IMG/VR virus record: IMGVR_UViG_3300035698_014713
Span: 1 to 30,753 of that record
DNA from: a virus
Strand: one strand, 5' to 3'
DNA: 30,753 nt
The stretch's first letter is position 1; each line of letters opens with the position of its first letter. The notes beneath the pieces are model-generated. The model did not search any database and was not told the DNA's origin. It worked only from the letters and a program-made list of their open reading frames with translations. This document shows positions 21,386-29,678 of the stretch, one piece after another. A program made the position numbers and the translations under genes.

Positions 21386-21988
21386 ATGCGCATACTACTC
21401 GATATGGATGGAGTCTTGGTGGATTTCGTGGGTGGGGCAGCAAAAGCACACGGATGGACCCACGATCAGCTAGTCCAGGTGTGGCCACCGGGACAGTACG
21501 AGATTGCTGAACCGATGGGATTAACTCTAGACGAGTTCTGGCAACCCATCAACGAGACGGGAGAGCAGTTTTGGCTGCAATTGGAGCCGCTACCGTGGAT
21601 ACACGATATACTGCACTTGCTTGTTACCATTGAAACGGTGACTGGGGTGGATTGGTACATTGCAACGACACCATCACACCATTCCAGTTCTTACTCGGGC
21701 AAAGTCAAATGGTTGCAGGAATTCTTTGGGCAAGACTTTGATCGATTTATTTTAACCGGGCACAAGCATCTATTGGCTGGCAACGGGCAGACCGTGCTAA
21801 TTGATGACAACCGGAGCAATGTAGATAAGTTTGTGCGAGCGGGCGGCGAAGCGTTGCTGTTTCCGGCACGATGGAACGCGCTCCACCAGTTTGCAGACGA
21901 TCCCGTTCCACATCTAACCGGAAGCATGAAAAACCTTTTTGATGCACTTCAAATTCCACAGGGCAAAGGAACCGTACAAAGTATCTAA
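21386..21988 (+). CDS. 5'(3')-deoxyribonucleotidase (HAD family)
   Basis: A 200-residue phosphatase of the haloacid dehalogenase superfamily that would dephosphorylate nucleoside monophosphates. Motif I is LLDMDGVLVDF with D6 as nucleophile and D8 as acid/base. Motif II is the Thr in IATTPS. A Lys of motif III probably lies in GKVKWLQEF, and motif IV is LIDDNRSNV. Length fits the NT5C family. A phage enzyme of this kind could adjust nucleotide pools during replication. It lies immediately after the leftward GQHR gene promoter, before the primase. Confidence 0.85.
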   Translation: MRILLDMDGVLVDFVGGAAKAHGWTHDQLVQVWPPGQYEIAEPMGLTLDEFWQPINETGEQFWLQLEPLPWIHDILHLLVTIETVTGVDWYIATTPSHHSSSYSGKVKWLQEFFGQDFDRFILTGHKHLLAGNGQTVLIDDNRSNVDKFVRAGGEALLFPARWNALHQFADDPVPHLTGSMKNLFDALQIPQGKGTVQSI

Positions 21989-22163
21989 AAACTGCAAAAC
22001 GGTAAAAGAGGCTATGGCTGCATCAGGTTACCACATCGAACAACCGGCAAAGGTTGCTCGTCTACTTGTAACAGGCAATGAAACTCAAGGCGGTGTGGGG
22101 TCGTGGTGTGTGTTACCCGAATTCGAGGTGGATGATGGCCCAACCAGTGCTGACAAAACGTAG
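21942..22163 (+). CDS. Possible small protein of unknown function
   Basis: A 73-residue frame from ATG 21942 that overlaps the end of the nucleotidase by 47 bases. It has a basic N-terminus (HFKFHRAKEPYKVSKNCK) and an acidic C-terminus. No clear ribosome binding site is present, though overlap with the upstream gene could couple it. A shorter version could start at 22014. Evidence for translation is modest. Confidence 0.45.
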   Translation: MHFKFHRAKEPYKVSKNCKTVKEAMAASGYHIEQPAKVARLLVTGNETQGGVGSWCVLPEFEVDDGPTSADKT

Positions 22164-22218
22164 CAGGTATAATAACCATAGTGCTACTGCGTGAGCTTAT
22201 TTTCCCCAATAACAATTG

Positions 22219-23109
22219 ATGCTACTAATGCCAAATCTACGACGCAAACCACCGGACGGAATTAGACCATACTTATTTCACGGCGTATCGCTCCAACAAG
22301 GTGAAGATGGTCAGGCCGTTGGCGACTGCCCATTTTGCGATCGCGAGGGCAAGTTCAGTGTAGAAGTTGCAACCAGTAAATTTAAGTGCTGGTCTTGCAG
22401 CGAACACGGCAACAGCTTGGTGTTCATACGACGACTATGGGAGCAGAGCGAGAAGCAAACGGGGACAGCCAACTACAAACGGCTGGCAGCGGAGCGGAGA
22501 TTTCTGAACCTCGACACAGTGCTGCAATGGGGCATCACTCGATCCGTGGTGTCGGGTAACTGGCTGGTGCCGGGGTATGGAGCCAACGGGGCACTCAATC
22601 AGTTATATCAATACATGGAAACAAAGAAAGGGATGCGTTTGTTACCGACGCCCACACTGGGCCACCAACTGCACGGCGTCAACCTCTACAAATTATCTAA
22701 ACCGGTAGTGTACCTGTGTGAGGGACCGTGGGACGGAATGGCGTTGTGGGAAGTTTTGCGGCAGTGCAAACGCAACGACGATGGCAACCTGGTAGTGACG
22801 GCCAGTCACGATAATTGTTTGTACGCTGAAGCAAGTGTATTGGCAGTGCCGGGTTGCTCAACATTCAAAGACGAGTGGACCGGGCTATTTGCAAAGAAGA
22901 CAGTTAATTTGATGTACGATAACGACCACCCGCAGACCAAAACCGATACGAAGCTGCCACCTGGAATGCGAGGCATGCGTCGCGTTGCCCGCATTTTGAA
23001 CGGCGCTAAGATTCCGCCGAACGAGATTTGCTATTTGGCGTGGGGCAATCGAGGATTTGATCCAGAGTTACCAAACGGAGCAGACGTGCGAGATTTACTA
23101 AGCACCTAG
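22219..23109 (+). CDS. DNA primase with CHC2 zinc finger and TOPRIM domain
   Basis: A 296-residue primase-like protein. CPFCDREG and FKCWSCSEHG form a CHC2-type zinc finger near residues 35-60. The TOPRIM domain shows LCEGPWDGMAL with the catalytic Glu and MYDNDHP with the DxD pair. The compact size resembles short phage primases that work with a separate helicase, which here is the next gene. The start is uncertain among TTG 22216, ATG 22219 and ATG 22228, as none has a strong site. Confidence 0.85.
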   Translation: MLLMPNLRRKPPDGIRPYLFHGVSLQQGEDGQAVGDCPFCDREGKFSVEVATSKFKCWSCSEHGNSLVFIRRLWEQSEKQTGTANYKRLAAERRFLNLDTVLQWGITRSVVSGNWLVPGYGANGALNQLYQYMETKKGMRLLPTPTLGHQLHGVNLYKLSKPVVYLCEGPWDGMALWEVLRQCKRNDDGNLVVTASHDNCLYAEASVLAVPGCSTFKDEWTGLFAKKTVNLMYDNDHPQTKTDTKLPPGMRGMRRVARILNGAKIPPNEICYLAWGNRGFDPELPNGADVRDLLST

Positions 23110-23125
23110 AAAAGAGGATACTACA

Positions 23126-25555
23126 TTGCCAAAGTTGTCTGAAGCGGTTCGATTGCCCGCTGTAGCAAGCCCACAGAAGCCTCTGTGCGGTCGCCTGGAG
23201 GGATTGGAGAGGCTATTGCGGTATTTATCTCCTATACCTAAAGAGTGGCTAAACGGGGACGCCCCTGTGTCCGATAAATCTACGAGTAGCAACGGCGAGG
23301 CGTATATGGAATGTGTGGACTGCCGGGAGTACCGAACGTTGGTTACGGCGTGGCGCAAAGCACTGAAATGGACGCCGGGATTGGATCACGCATTGAGTGT
23401 CATGTTGGCATCGGTTGCATCCACAAAGAGCGTCGGCGACCAGTTATGGATCAAAGTGATTGGACCAGCGGCTTGTTTGGATGGGGATATCCCAATCCAT
23501 GACCCTACGAATGGGAGTACAAAAACAGTTGCAGAGCGGTGGAAAGATGGTAAGAAATTTTTTGTCTACACGCAATTTAAGGGAGAGATAGGTATTACCC
23601 AAGCAATGCCGCCGCAAAGGTATAAACCCGCACTGATGTACGATGTGGTGTTTGCATCCGGCAGGAGCATTCGAGTTACCGGCGGCCACCGCTTTTGGAA
23701 CGGCTCTTCTTACGTTGCTGTCGGCACCATTTGCGATGCGCTGCGGCAATTCGCTTTCTACCGTCTTCCGTCCATTTCGGGCAGCGGCCTTTTAGCTCGG
23801 CAGCAAGATGCTCCCCGTTCGTCGCAAAGAGTTCGAGGTTATCAATGCGGTTGTCATGCTTCTTCCCATTACAATGGTGAACTACTTCCCCAGGGCGGAG
23901 GTGTCTTCCAAGATGCTTTTCCATTACTAAGCGGTGTTCTAGGATGTAACCGCACCGCTTACAGTGTGGATGGTCTGGATAGCGGACGTAGACATACTCA
24001 CCAACATGGCGTCCACCCTTCCAGTTTGGATTCTGTTCTACCTTGCCGGTTGCCTCGAAGTAGAACAGAATCGGAATTCCGGTCTGTTGAAGATACTTAC
24101 GGACGGTGTGGCGGTTTGCGTGCATCTTCTGTGCTGTCTTTGCCACAGACAATCCAGATCGATAGAAGCCAACCATCCGCTGGATTCGCTCTTTCGTCCA
24201 AGGGGCAAACCGACAAGCAATCCCTTGCTGTTTCAGAATTTTGCACACATGGGCCTGTCCGGCCTTCAACTCCTTTGCAACCTGGTCTTGAGAAAATCCC
24301 TGTGAATAGAGGTGTACGCACAGGTCGATCTTTTTCTGGCTCCATGGTTTCATGGCATACTCCAATTTTTAGGGAAAGTAAACGGTACGGCCCTATTACT
24401 CTAACAGATAAGGTTATCTCTGTAAAGGCTTGCGGTGAAAAGCCCTATTACGATTTCCATGTACCGGAGACGCAGAACTATTGGGCGAATGGTGTGTTTC
24501 ATCACAACTGCGGAAAATCGACTCTATGTGAGGCGATCAGTGTTAATCGGGAGTACGTGGTTGCAAAAAGTACGATCCGGGGATTCCACAGTGGGTATAA
24601 GTCGGATGGTGGCGATGAAGAACAGGACCACAGTTTAATTCCGACAATTCGAGATAAGACGCTCGTGACAAAAGATGGCGATACGCTATTGCAAAGTCCC
24701 AACTTGTCGCAGATTTTAGCAGAGGCGCGAGACTTGTACGATAGCACCTGCCGCACCCACTACCGTAACGCAATGAGCAAGGATTACAGTGGAATTCGGA
24801 TGACGTGGTTGCTGTGTGGTACGAGTTCGTTGAGAGCAATTGATAGCAGCGAGTTGGGCGAGCGTTTCTTGGACTGTGTTATTATGGATGGTATTGATGA
24901 TGAGTTGGAGGACGAGGTGCTGTGGCGAGTGGCGAACCGTGCGAGTCGCAATTTGGTGTACGAGTCCGACGGTAAAGCCGAAACTCAATACGAACCAGAA
25001 CTGGCTAAAGCGATGCAACTAACCGGGGGTTACGTTGCATACTTGCGGGAGAACGCCATTGGTAAGCTATCGACAATTGATTACCCACCGTGGGCGATGC
25101 GACAATGCACCAAATTGGGAAAGTTTGTTGCGCATATGCGAGCAAGACCCAGCCAACACCAGGAAGAAAACGCTGAACGTGAATTTGGTGCCCGGTTGGT
25201 AAGCCAGCATGTACGATTGGCCGCATGTTTGGCGTTGGTGTTAAATTGCGACCAGATAAATCAAGAAGTGATGCGACGCACTACGCAAGTGGCGATGGAT
25301 ACCAGCCGTGGACAGACGTTGGATATTGCGGCACATTTGTATACTGCCGGCCGCGATGGAAGAGAAGTGCGGGGATTGAGTCTATTCACTAACCGCACGG
25401 AAGAGAAAACACGCGGTATGTTGCGGTTCCTAAAACAGATCGGGGTAGTGGAACTGTTTAGCGCAAAGGCCAAAGGGATCACAAGCAAGGCACGGTGGAG
25501 ATTAACAACCCGTATGCACCAATTGTATAAAGACGTGGTAGAACCAGATGCCTAG
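23126..25555 (+). CDS. P-loop replicative helicase-like ATPase interrupted by an intein
   Basis: An 809-residue precursor. Removing the 345-residue intein gives a 464-residue protein with Walker A GPAACGKST restored across the junction. Beyond it are LCGTSSL and ELGERFLDC, resembling sensor and arginine-finger regions of AAA+ or SF3-like ATPases. The N-terminal part contains CVDC and a charged helix. The location directly after the primase, 16 bases away, supports a helicase or primase-loading role. The start is a TTG with AGAGGA upstream. The helicase family cannot be stated firmly. Confidence 0.78.
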   Translation: MPKLSEAVRLPAVASPQKPLCGRLEGLERLLRYLSPIPKEWLNGDAPVSDKSTSSNGEAYMECVDCREYRTLVTAWRKALKWTPGLDHALSVMLASVASTKSVGDQLWIKVIGPAACLDGDIPIHDPTNGSTKTVAERWKDGKKFFVYTQFKGEIGITQAMPPQRYKPALMYDVVFASGRSIRVTGGHRFWNGSSYVAVGTICDALRQFAFYRLPSISGSGLLARQQDAPRSSQRVRGYQCGCHASSHYNGELLPQGGGVFQDAFPLLSGVLGCNRTAYSVDGLDSGRRHTHQHGVHPSSLDSVLPCRLPRSRTESEFRSVEDTYGRCGGLRASSVLSLPQTIQIDRSQPSAGFALSSKGQTDKQSLAVSEFCTHGPVRPSTPLQPGLEKIPVNRGVRTGRSFSGSMVSWHTPIFRESKRYGPITLTDKVISVKACGEKPYYDFHVPETQNYWANGVFHHNCGKSTLCEAISVNREYVVAKSTIRGFHSGYKSDGGDEEQDHSLIPTIRDKTLVTKDGDTLLQSPNLSQILAEARDLYDSTCRTHYRNAMSKDYSGIRMTWLLCGTSSLRAIDSSELGERFLDCVIMDGIDDELEDEVLWRVANRASRNLVYESDGKAETQYEPELAKAMQLTGGYVAYLRENAIGKLSTIDYPPWAMRQCTKLGKFVAHMRARPSQHQEENAEREFGARLVSQHVRLAACLALVLNCDQINQEVMRRTTQVAMDTSRGQTLDIAAHLYTAGRDGREVRGLSLFTNRTEEKTRGMLRFLKQIGVVELFSAKAKGITSKARWRLTTRMHQLYKDVVEPDA
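23474..24508 (+). other. Intein within the helicase Walker A motif
   Basis: Splice junctions: the intein starts with Cys (CLDGDIPI, block A) after GPAA and ends HHN before Cys (C-extein CGKST). Block B is RVTGGHRF. Block F is around YYDFHVPETQNYWANG and block G is GVFHHN. All the residues required for splicing are present (Cys1, block B Thr/His, penultimate His, terminal Asn, +1 Cys). The sense frame between about 23760 and 24360 has no recognisable endonuclease motif. A homing endonuclease lies there on the other strand. Because the intein interrupts the ATP-binding loop, helicase activity depends on protein splicing. Confidence 0.88.
23676..24353 (-). CDS. HNH homing endonuclease antisense to the intein
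   Basis: A 225-residue endonuclease. The ATG at 24353 has GGAG six bases upstream; a TTG four codons earlier also opens the frame. Two helix-turn-helix-like units come first (DQVAKELKAGQAHVCKILKQ and VAKTAQKMHANRHTVRKYL). Next is YVYVRYPDHPHCKRCG. The HNH core is LEHRLVMEKHLGR, then VVHHCNGKKHDNRIDNLEL. The tail is basic. The gene reads opposite to the host protein, and its 3' end overlaps the block B coding part of the intein. It presumably mobilises the intein by cutting intein-free helicase genes. Confidence 0.88.
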   Translation of the reverse strand: MKPWSQKKIDLCVHLYSQGFSQDQVAKELKAGQAHVCKILKQQGIACRFAPWTKERIQRMVGFYRSGLSVAKTAQKMHANRHTVRKYLQQTGIPILFYFEATGKVEQNPNWKGGRHVGEYVYVRYPDHPHCKRCGYILEHRLVMEKHLGRHLRPGEVVHHCNGKKHDNRIDNLELFATNGEHLAAELKGRCPKWTEDGRKRIAAAHRKWCRQQRKKSRSKSGGRR

Positions 25556-25607
25556 ACTATCGTTAAAGCCGTGACGGTAGAGGTATACCAATCACGCATT
25601 GACTCTC

Positions 25608-25672
25608 TACTATAATACTACTACGTAGTATTACGTAAGTAGACCTCCGCATGAGCCATTATACACTATTTT
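25608..25672. repeat. 64-bp intergenic element, copy 2
   Basis: The counterpart of 5291-5354, with matching TACTACGTA, TTACGTAAG, GAGCCATTATAC and CTATTTT blocks and one inserted base. The remaining 100 bases to the ATG at 25774 contain GAGTTT/GGAGTTTACGG-type short repeats and no gene. Like copy 1, it precedes a run of small rightward genes, which supports a promoter/operator role. Confidence 0.65.
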
Positions 25673-25773
25673 GAGACCGCGCCCATACGTTGCAAAGGCG
25701 CAATTTTGCGGTTTCCGGAGAGATTCACGGAGTTTATGCGGAGTTTACGGGGGTTTTGTAGGGGAAAGCTATA

Positions 25774-26013
25774 ATGAATGCAGGCCAATATATTTTTGAA
25801 ATTCGTGCCAGAAAAGGGAACGAGTGGCATATTTACCGATATACAGGGGACCGTGTGTTGGAGTTGATCCACCACGTCATGGGTCAAGTAGGACGATCGG
25901 GTTTTACAGTGCGAAATGCCTGCACTATCGTGACCGCCATGCAAAGGCAAATACGAATCAAAGCAACATTGGATGCAGTTGCAAATCGAATCATAGGAGA
26001 GTTTCACCCGTAA
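25774..26013 (+). CDS. Small protein of unknown function
   Basis: A 79-residue protein with AGGGGAAAG upstream of the ATG. It begins with a beta-rich part (YIFEIRARKGNEWHIYRY) and continues as a helix (VLELIHHVMGQVGRSGF, VTAMQRQIRIKATLDAVAN). It is the first gene after the second copy of the 64-bp element. No family recognised. Confidence 0.6.
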   Translation: MNAGQYIFEIRARKGNEWHIYRYTGDRVLELIHHVMGQVGRSGFTVRNACTIVTAMQRQIRIKATLDAVANRIIGEFHP

Positions 26014-26036
26014 CCAACTAACCAAGGAGAACTGAA

Positions 26037-26453
26037 ATGGAAACCGAACTAATTTCACCGTGGACGCTGTACTGGATTTTGCGGCTGGATACAATCCATG
26101 GCATAATGATCACTGTCCAGATATTTGGCTATATCGCCATAGGAATTGGGGCCATTTGCCTAGCAGTGTGTCAAGTTCCAAGTTCGCAACGTGATGAAAA
26201 AGAAAGAGAGAAAGAAGATATATCCAACAAGACCCTTGCTCGTGTGATTTCCCGTAAGCTAAATATTTGCTTCCCGTTATTGATCTTTATATCGGTTGTG
26301 TATGTCCTTACCCCGACTACAAGGCAAGCGGCTGTTATCTACGCCCTACCAGCACTCGTCAACAACCAACAGATGCAAAGCGAAGCTGGAGAAGTGTACT
26401 CGCTGCGTAAGCAGTGGTTTACAGAACAAGTTGAACCAAACAAGGAGAACTGA
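26037..26453 (+). CDS. Phage membrane protein with two transmembrane segments
   Basis: A 138-residue protein. AAGGAG lies eight bases upstream of the ATG. Membrane segments are at about 22-46 (TVQIFGYIAIGIGAICLAV) and 78-93 (CFPLLIFISVVYVLT). Between them lies a charged loop (QRDEKEREKED). LTPTTRQAAVIYALPAL following the second segment matches, as I recall, a pattern found in many phage membrane proteins of unknown role. It is separated by one base from the next gene and probably coupled to it. Confidence 0.68.
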   Translation: METELISPWTLYWILRLDTIHGIMITVQIFGYIAIGIGAICLAVCQVPSSQRDEKEREKEDISNKTLARVISRKLNICFPLLIFISVVYVLTPTTRQAAVIYALPALVNNQQMQSEAGEVYSLRKQWFTEQVEPNKEN

Positions 26454-26454
26454 C

Positions 26455-26676
26455 ATGCCCACATACAAACTAATTCAGTCGGGCGAACCGGAGTTTGTGG
26501 AAACCCTCATGCACGAAGACGCCGCAGGAACGCCAACCATATCACTGATCGGAATTGATGTTGCTTTTCTTTCGAGCGGGGGCCGGCTGGTAACGATGAT
26601 CCTCTCCCACGAGAAACAGGAAAAACTGAGGTTAGCTGGCATGAGCATCGAGAACAACCAACTAGCGACTGAATAA
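26455..26676 (+). CDS. Small protein of unknown function
   Basis: A 73-residue soluble protein with AAGGAG eight bases upstream of ATG 26455. It has an alpha/beta appearance (YKLIQSGEPEFVETLMHED, VAFLSSGGRLVTMILSHEK). Placed between the membrane protein and a zinc-ribbon protein. No family recognised. Confidence 0.6.
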   Translation: MPTYKLIQSGEPEFVETLMHEDAAGTPTISLIGIDVAFLSSGGRLVTMILSHEKQEKLRLAGMSIENNQLATE

Positions 26677-26679
26677 GTT

Positions 26680-26844
26680 ATGAGCTGCGCAGACTGGGTT
26701 TGCGAGTGCGGGTATTTTGAAGAGTTTCGCGGTTCCGAGACAGAGAAGGCTTGCCCGAAATGCGGGGAGCAAATGTTCTGTGAATGGGACGAGCGCGACG
26801 ACCATTACCCAGACCCCGAGGACGAGGACGAAGACGATGCCTGA
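26680..26844 (+). CDS. Short zinc-ribbon protein with acidic tail
   Basis: A 54-residue protein starting three bases after the previous stop. CECG and CPKCGEQMFC provide four or more cysteines for a zinc ribbon. The last 15 residues are almost all Asp, Glu and Pro. It overlaps the next gene by eight bases. Such tiny ribbons are common in phages and usually overlooked. The role is unknown. Confidence 0.6.
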   Translation: MSCADWVCECGYFEEFRGSETEKACPKCGEQMFCEWDERDDHYPDPEDEDEDDA

Positions 26845-27520
26845 CGAACCGATTACGTCAAGAGGTGCTGTTTTGACCAAGCTAAACCGAGGGGGAGAAA
26901 CCGTGGATAAAAACGAACTCGAAAACGCAGTAGCTACGATTCGCGAGTATGCGGCCGCGACACTTGCAATTTGGGCCGACGATCTAGCAGTAATTGTCGG
27001 CGACCGCCTATTGGCACTTGCTGGCGAGTTGCCTAGGCATGATGCGAAACTCGACAACGCATTCGCGGCTATCGAGGCTGGCGTTGTCGAAATTAAGCGA
27101 CTGAAGGCCGACATCGCAAATGCGTTGAAACAAAGCCGGGAAGTATGTCCGGACTATCCGTGGAAGGATTCCCTACCAAACCAGGCATCTCAAGCGGCAT
27201 GGGCCGTTACGCAGTCGCTACTTGGCACGGAGGCGGCAAATGATGATCTTCATGCCATCATAGACAAGCCGCCGGGCGCTTGCTCGACGGTCGAGAGTGG
27301 AATGGGTATCCAGAAGCCACAGACGCGGCAGGAGGAACCAATGGACACGATTCATAAATGCCCAGTATGCGATGGAACGGGCCTCGTCTCACGCCCACCA
27401 GGAATAGCGGGGGATCAGCAGACATGGGTGGACTCGCAGGCTGCACCGTATCCCTGCAAGGCGTGTGGCGGGACGGGACTCATTATTGTGGAAGCCGACG
27501 ACGCGGCGGGAGGTGAGTGA
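26837..27520 (+). CDS. Two-part protein: helical domain plus DnaJ-like zinc finger
   Basis: A 227-residue protein from ATG 26837. Residues 1-150 are helical (VATIREYAAATLAIWADDL, VVEIKRLKADIANALKQ). The C-terminal 59 residues hold CPVCDGTGL and CKACGGTGL, the paired CxxCxGxG motifs of DnaJ-type zinc fingers. An internal in-frame ATG at 27341 has a strong AGGAGG site and would make the zinc-finger part as a separate 59-residue protein. Fusion of two once-separate genes or internal initiation are both possible. Confidence 0.65.
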   Translation: MPDEPITSRGAVLTKLNRGGETVDKNELENAVATIREYAAATLAIWADDLAVIVGDRLLALAGELPRHDAKLDNAFAAIEAGVVEIKRLKADIANALKQSREVCPDYPWKDSLPNQASQAAWAVTQSLLGTEAANDDLHAIIDKPPGACSTVESGMGIQKPQTRQEEPMDTIHKCPVCDGTGLVSRPPGIAGDQQTWVDSQAAPYPCKACGGTGLIIVEADDAAGGE

Positions 27521-27581
27521 TGGGCATAGCAGACTAGACCTGACAAACCAAGTTTTTTCACTTTTTTGAGGAGTGTGAGTT

Positions 27582-28499
27582 ATGGGCGATTACGATTGTA
27601 TGATAAATGCTGCCAAAGCGGCGCAAGCTAGTTTTGGGCTGTCTGAGTTTTCCGATTGCTACCCGGTCGTTGATCATCGTATCCCGCCTACGTCGCCGGA
27701 GACAATTTTGAAGGATGCAACCGATGAACTGATTGAAGAGAATAGAACCTTGCGCAGAGAAGTCAAGGAATTACGCAAAGAAGTCGGGCAGTTACGTTTG
27801 CGACATCAGGTTATGATGCATCTTTTGCATTGCGGTATGGACGTGGATTGTGCGGACGCAAAGGCAGGCGATAGCATTGCGCACTGTTTGGTAGTAACGA
27901 ACTCAAGCAAAAGGGAAGCGGTCATGGACAACGTGCAAGTTGATTGTGTTGATGGTCTACGCTATCGAGCATTGGTTGAGTTAGCCAGAGAGCATGGTTG
28001 GGAAGGTTCTGCCTTGAATGTTGTATTGAATTATCAGTGGTTGCTTATTAAACCTAATGGCATTTATGGTAATGAAAAAGAAAAAGAATGCGAAGTAATC
28101 TCACTGAAAGATGCCATCAATCTAATAAAGAAAGGCCCATCGAAACCTGACATCACCATCAAACCAGCATTGAAGGAAGCCGTAGAACCGAAAACTGCAT
28201 CGAAAGGTCGGGTAGTTATTACGATTCCGGCAAGCAATGCAGAGGAGGCACTTAAAAAATTGGGACTAGAGGAATCCCAAACGCTGGCGATTGACTTATC
28301 CCGTGTGAGAATACAATTGTGGACCAGAGGGAAAGAAGAGGAAGGCGGTGACGTTTCTCGGATCGAGGGTGACGTGGAATTACTATTCACGATGGGCGAG
28401 TTAGATGCAAAAGTGCAAGCGATGGCGGCACGCTTCAACCAGCGGGCAGAAATACTGAGAAAGGTTTATAAGCTACTTTGCCCTCATGAGTCTCCATAG
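27582..28499 (+). CDS. Protein with coiled coil, function unknown
   Basis: A 305-residue protein with GAGGAG upstream of the ATG. A strong coiled coil runs at about 50-75 (ELIEENRTLRREVKELRKEV). A middle segment has VELAREHGWEGSALNVVL, and the last part alternates beta strands (GRVVITIPASN, VRIQLWTRG) with a helix. It lies directly upstream of the terminase small subunit, so a structural or packaging accessory role is possible but not shown. Confidence 0.62.
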   Translation: MGDYDCMINAAKAAQASFGLSEFSDCYPVVDHRIPPTSPETILKDATDELIEENRTLRREVKELRKEVGQLRLRHQVMMHLLHCGMDVDCADAKAGDSIAHCLVVTNSSKREAVMDNVQVDCVDGLRYRALVELAREHGWEGSALNVVLNYQWLLIKPNGIYGNEKEKECEVISLKDAINLIKKGPSKPDITIKPALKEAVEPKTASKGRVVITIPASNAEEALKKLGLEESQTLAIDLSRVRIQLWTRGKEEEGGDVSRIEGDVELLFTMGELDAKVQAMAARFNQRAEILRKVYKLLCPHESP

Positions 28500-28570
28500 T
28501 TCTGTGGGTGATTTTGACGTGAACATCTGAATAGGAATATGTTAATGGGTATTACATGGGGTTATAAAGC

Positions 28571-29254
28571 ATGGCGAGATTGAAGAGCAAGATACAAGGT
28601 AAGGGGTTTAGGGACTTAACTGATAAACAAGTTAGGTTCGTTTTGGAATATCCACTGGATTATAAACCGGGAGCAGCAGCAATTAGAGCGGGATATAGCG
28701 CGAAATGCGCGAGCCAAACAGCGCAGAAATTGTTGGACCCTAAATTGCATCCTGAGATAATTCGTGCCCTGGCTCGCATGGAGAAAAAAGACCAAAAGAA
28801 GTTTGAGATTGACCGCGAAACGATTCTCAAACATTTGGCATCTTGTGCTACTAGGGATGGGAGGCAGTTCGTTGATGAAAAGGGACGGTTGATTGGTAGT
28901 GTGTTTATCAGAAACGGTGAAGTCAAAAAGGGATTACGCATCAACGATTTGCCCAAGGATGTAACGCGCGCAATTGATGAGATAAAACAAAAGCGAAAGT
29001 GTTACACATTGGACGATGGTACGGAAGTAGAGGAAATCGAAACTGTGCTAAAGCTGACTTCCAAAAATCAAGCCATTGACATGGCCATGCGACACCGCAA
29101 TCTATTTCCGCCACACCAGGTAGAGGCACTGATAGGTGTCACTCAAGTTGGACAGGAATTTTGGGATCAGTTGGGCGGTGCAGAAAGTGTTGCTGATCCA
29201 GGAGAAGAACGTATACTTGAAATAGCGGCTAAGGCTGTAACTAAGGAAGAGTAG
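28571..29254 (+). CDS. terS: Terminase small subunit (Terminase_2-like)
   Basis: A 227-residue DNA-packaging protein that recognises phage DNA and regulates the large terminase subunit. LTDKQVRFVLEYPLDYKPGAAAIRAGYS followed by AQKLL is the N-terminal DNA-binding helix-turn-helix signature of this family. The middle carries FEIDRETILKHLASCA, and the C-terminal part NQAIDMAMRHRNLFPPHQVE is typical. The large subunit should follow; it is not in the window, where a methyltransferase comes instead. Confidence 0.85.
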   Translation: MARLKSKIQGKGFRDLTDKQVRFVLEYPLDYKPGAAAIRAGYSAKCASQTAQKLLDPKLHPEIIRALARMEKKDQKKFEIDRETILKHLASCATRDGRQFVDEKGRLIGSVFIRNGEVKKGLRINDLPKDVTRAIDEIKQKRKCYTLDDGTEVEEIETVLKLTSKNQAIDMAMRHRNLFPPHQVEALIGVTQVGQEFWDQLGGAESVADPGEERILEIAAKAVTKEE

Positions 29255-29261
29255 ACTAAAA

Positions 29262-29429
29262 ATGGAATCTGTGCGATCGTGTTTGCTTTGTGGTGCGTCG
29301 TTTGTTTCCAGTGGATCGGGAAACAGACTATGTAAAAAGTGTAATCGAAGAAACCAACAACAGGGAAAACGGCCCGCCGTTGTGGTGAGTAGTATAGGAC
29401 AGCATCGCGATAAACCCCTACAACAGTAA
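29262..29429 (+). CDS. Short zinc-ribbon protein
   Basis: A 55-residue protein starting seven bases after the terminase stop. CLLCGASF and LCKKCNRRN form a zinc ribbon near the N-terminus, and the remainder is basic. Ribbons of this layout often sit next to phage terminase genes. The ATG has AAGGAAGAG about 14 bases upstream, which is a little distant. Confidence 0.65.
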   Translation: MESVRSCLLCGASFVSSGSGNRLCKKCNRRNQQQGKRPAVVVSSIGQHRDKPLQQ

Positions 29430-29462
29430 CTTTAGTTCTAACTATCACGAGGAGAGTTGATT

Positions 29463-29678
29463 ATGAAACACAGACTTTTAACTGCAATTAGTCGTTGTTT
29501 GGTTCTCAATACAAAATTGGGAATCTCAGTTGCTGGGTGCGCTGCTAGATATGCCCTTCTTATTGCGTTGTTGCCTTTTTTGGTTGTTGCTGCTATTGTT
29601 GGGGGTGTCATTGGCTTGGTGGCAACTAGCCCCGCAATCACAACCGCCCTATTGTATCTGCTAAGAGGCTACGCATGA
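29463..29678 (+). CDS. Small membrane protein
   Basis: A 71-residue protein from ATG 29463, with GAGGAG ten bases upstream. A basic N-terminus is followed by hydrophobic stretches at about 28-60 (ALLIALLPFLVVAAIVGGV and IGLVATSPAI). It may span the membrane one or two times. The size would fit a holin-like protein, but no lysis gene is visible to support that. It overlaps the methyltransferase start by four bases. Confidence 0.6.
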   Translation: MKHRLLTAISRCLVLNTKLGISVAGCAARYALLIALLPFLVVAAIVGGVIGLVATSPAITTALLYLLRGYA

